Shown piece after piece: positions 5,310-5,837 of a stretch of 5,837 bases of DNA (position 1 is its first letter; every line of letters begins with the position of its first letter). Origin of the DNA: Cytophagaceae bacterium (lineage in GTDB: Bacteria > Bacteroidota > Bacteroidia > Cytophagales > Flexibacteraceae); NCBI GenBank assembly GCA_947464365.1, contig CANHWS010000221.1:1-5837 (forward strand), read 5' to 3'. The notes beneath the pieces were generated by a model. The model made no database searches and was not told the origin of the DNA. It worked only from the letters and a program-made list of their open reading frames with translations. The translations under genes were made by a program, and so were the position numbers.

Positions 5310-5837
5310 ATGTATCAGAACACAAGTTACAGGACAAGTGGGGGTAATAACTTTCTGTGGGTCATCCTTTCGACCCTCATCATCGTTATCCTTCTTTTTG
5401 CCGTCTATATCAATAACCGCAACAGCCTAGGCCCTGTCATTGCGGAGGTCAACAGCGTGGGACCAGCCAACCTTGCCGACAGCACCGACGCTGCCGACTC
5501 AAGTGTGGTTGTCAACCCTGTGGAGCCGACTGTGAAGCAGCCTGAGCCAGAGCCTGCTAAAGTCGAGCCTGCACCAACTACTACAGAGCCTGCAGCAACA
5601 GAGCCAACCAAGACCGAGCCTAAGGCTGAAACCAAGGTTGAGCCTAAAGCTGACGCCAAAACTACCACTAAGGCAGATCCTAAAGCTGACGCTAAAGCTG
5701 CAGCTCCTGTTAGCTCAAAGGGCATCATGGTGGATTATGAGATCAAGAAGGGGGATGTAATGGGCCGTATTATTGCCCGCTATAACAACTCCAAGGACGA
5801 GATCATGAGTGCCAACAAGCTCGAGAACCTCGACAAA
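5310..5837 (+). CDS. Membrane-anchored LysM-domain protein (3' end outside window)
   Basis: The frame is open from an in-frame TGA at 5235 to the right edge. The first ATG is at 5310, giving 176 visible residues. Residues ~15-34 (FLWVILSTLIIVILLFAVYI) form one hydrophobic helix after a short polar N-terminus. I read it as an uncleaved signal anchor, with the rest in the periplasm. Residues ~60-140 are a low-complexity linker rich in Pro, Glu, Lys, Ala and Thr, with repeated EPKA/PKADAK units. From ~143 the sequence reads DYEIKKGDVMGRIIARYNNS and continues to SANKLENL, the pattern of a LysM domain (YxVKKGDxxxxIAxxY...AN.L), a fold known to bind peptidoglycan or other GlcNAc-containing glycans. 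The linker length would suit reaching the cell wall from the inner membrane. Whether a peptidase (for example M23) or more LysM domains follow cannot be seen. The product lies 207 bases after homoserine dehydrogenase, apparently with its own promoter. Confidence 0.85.
   Translation, partial: MYQNTSYRTSGGNNFLWVILSTLIIVILLFAVYINNRNSLGPVIAEVNSVGPANLADSTDAADSSVVVNPVEPTVKQPEPEPAKVEPAPTTTEPAATEPTKTEPKAETKVEPKADAKTTTKADPKADAKAAAPVSSKGIMVDYEIKKGDVMGRIIARYNNSKDEIMSANKLENLDK
5616..5699 (+). repeat. Degenerate 18-base repeats encoding the EPKA linker
   Basis: Three related 18-base units, CCTAAGGCTGAAACCAAG (5619), CCTAAAGCTGACGCCAAA (5643) and CCTAAAGCTGACGCTAAA (5679), encode PKAETK, PKADAK and PKADAK. 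The last two differ at one base and are 36 bases apart. Such units can expand or contract by slippage or recombination, so linker length may vary between strains. Confidence 0.7.

Noticed and set aside
5405..5728. Minus-strand 107-codon open frame rich in Ala, Ser, Val and Gly
   Set aside because: It is the antisense of the repetitive Pro/Glu/Lys/Ala linker of the LysM protein, and its low complexity explains the long open frame.

Overview
The window looks like a chromosomal segment of a Bacteroidetes (Bacteroidota) bacterium. The strongest evidence is two proteins ending in a type IX secretion (T9SS, Por secretion) C-terminal sorting domain. Supporting signs are promoter-like motifs of the Bacteroidetes TTTG / TAnnTTTG type, no obvious Shine-Dalgarno sequences, and a short homoserine dehydrogenase of the kind I associate with this phylum. 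Base composition is moderate in the housekeeping genes and clearly more AT-rich in the body of the two secreted-protein genes. A Cytophagales- or Saprospiria-like host is a guess.

Left part (1-2808, + strand): two tandem paralogous genes. The first is cut by the left edge, and its last 396 codons are visible. The second is complete (526 aa) with a signal peptide, a body of about seven short repeats suggesting a beta-propeller, and a T9SS sorting domain. The copies align without a single indel at a constant offset of 1615 bases. The last ~300 bases, covering the linker and sorting domain, are far more alike (17 differences in 303 bases) than much of the body, and they also differ in base composition. 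The second gene appears to have its own promoter, overlapping the end of the first gene and a cluster of palindromes.

Middle (2830-3561, - strand): a soluble GT2 glycosyltransferase of the DPM1/polyprenyl-phosphate sugar transferase-like type, convergent with the second secreted-protein gene across only 21 bases. A 332-base divergent intergenic region follows (3562-3893), with promoter-like motifs on both strands and one degenerate direct repeat, but no gene that I can support.

Right part: a monofunctional homoserine dehydrogenase (3894-5102, +) with its catalytic motifs intact. After a 207-base gap comes the 5' part of a membrane-anchored LysM protein (5310 to the right edge, +), with one N-terminal transmembrane helix, a Pro/Glu/Lys/Ala-rich linker with internal repeats, and the start of a LysM domain.

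The genes do not form one pathway. The tandem secreted proteins, the glycosyltransferase and the LysM protein all point to the cell envelope, while homoserine dehydrogenase is amino-acid metabolism. I found no CRISPR array, RNA gene, transposase, phage gene or obvious defence system. The most interesting structure is the tandem secreted-protein pair with its patchwork of conserved and diverged blocks.
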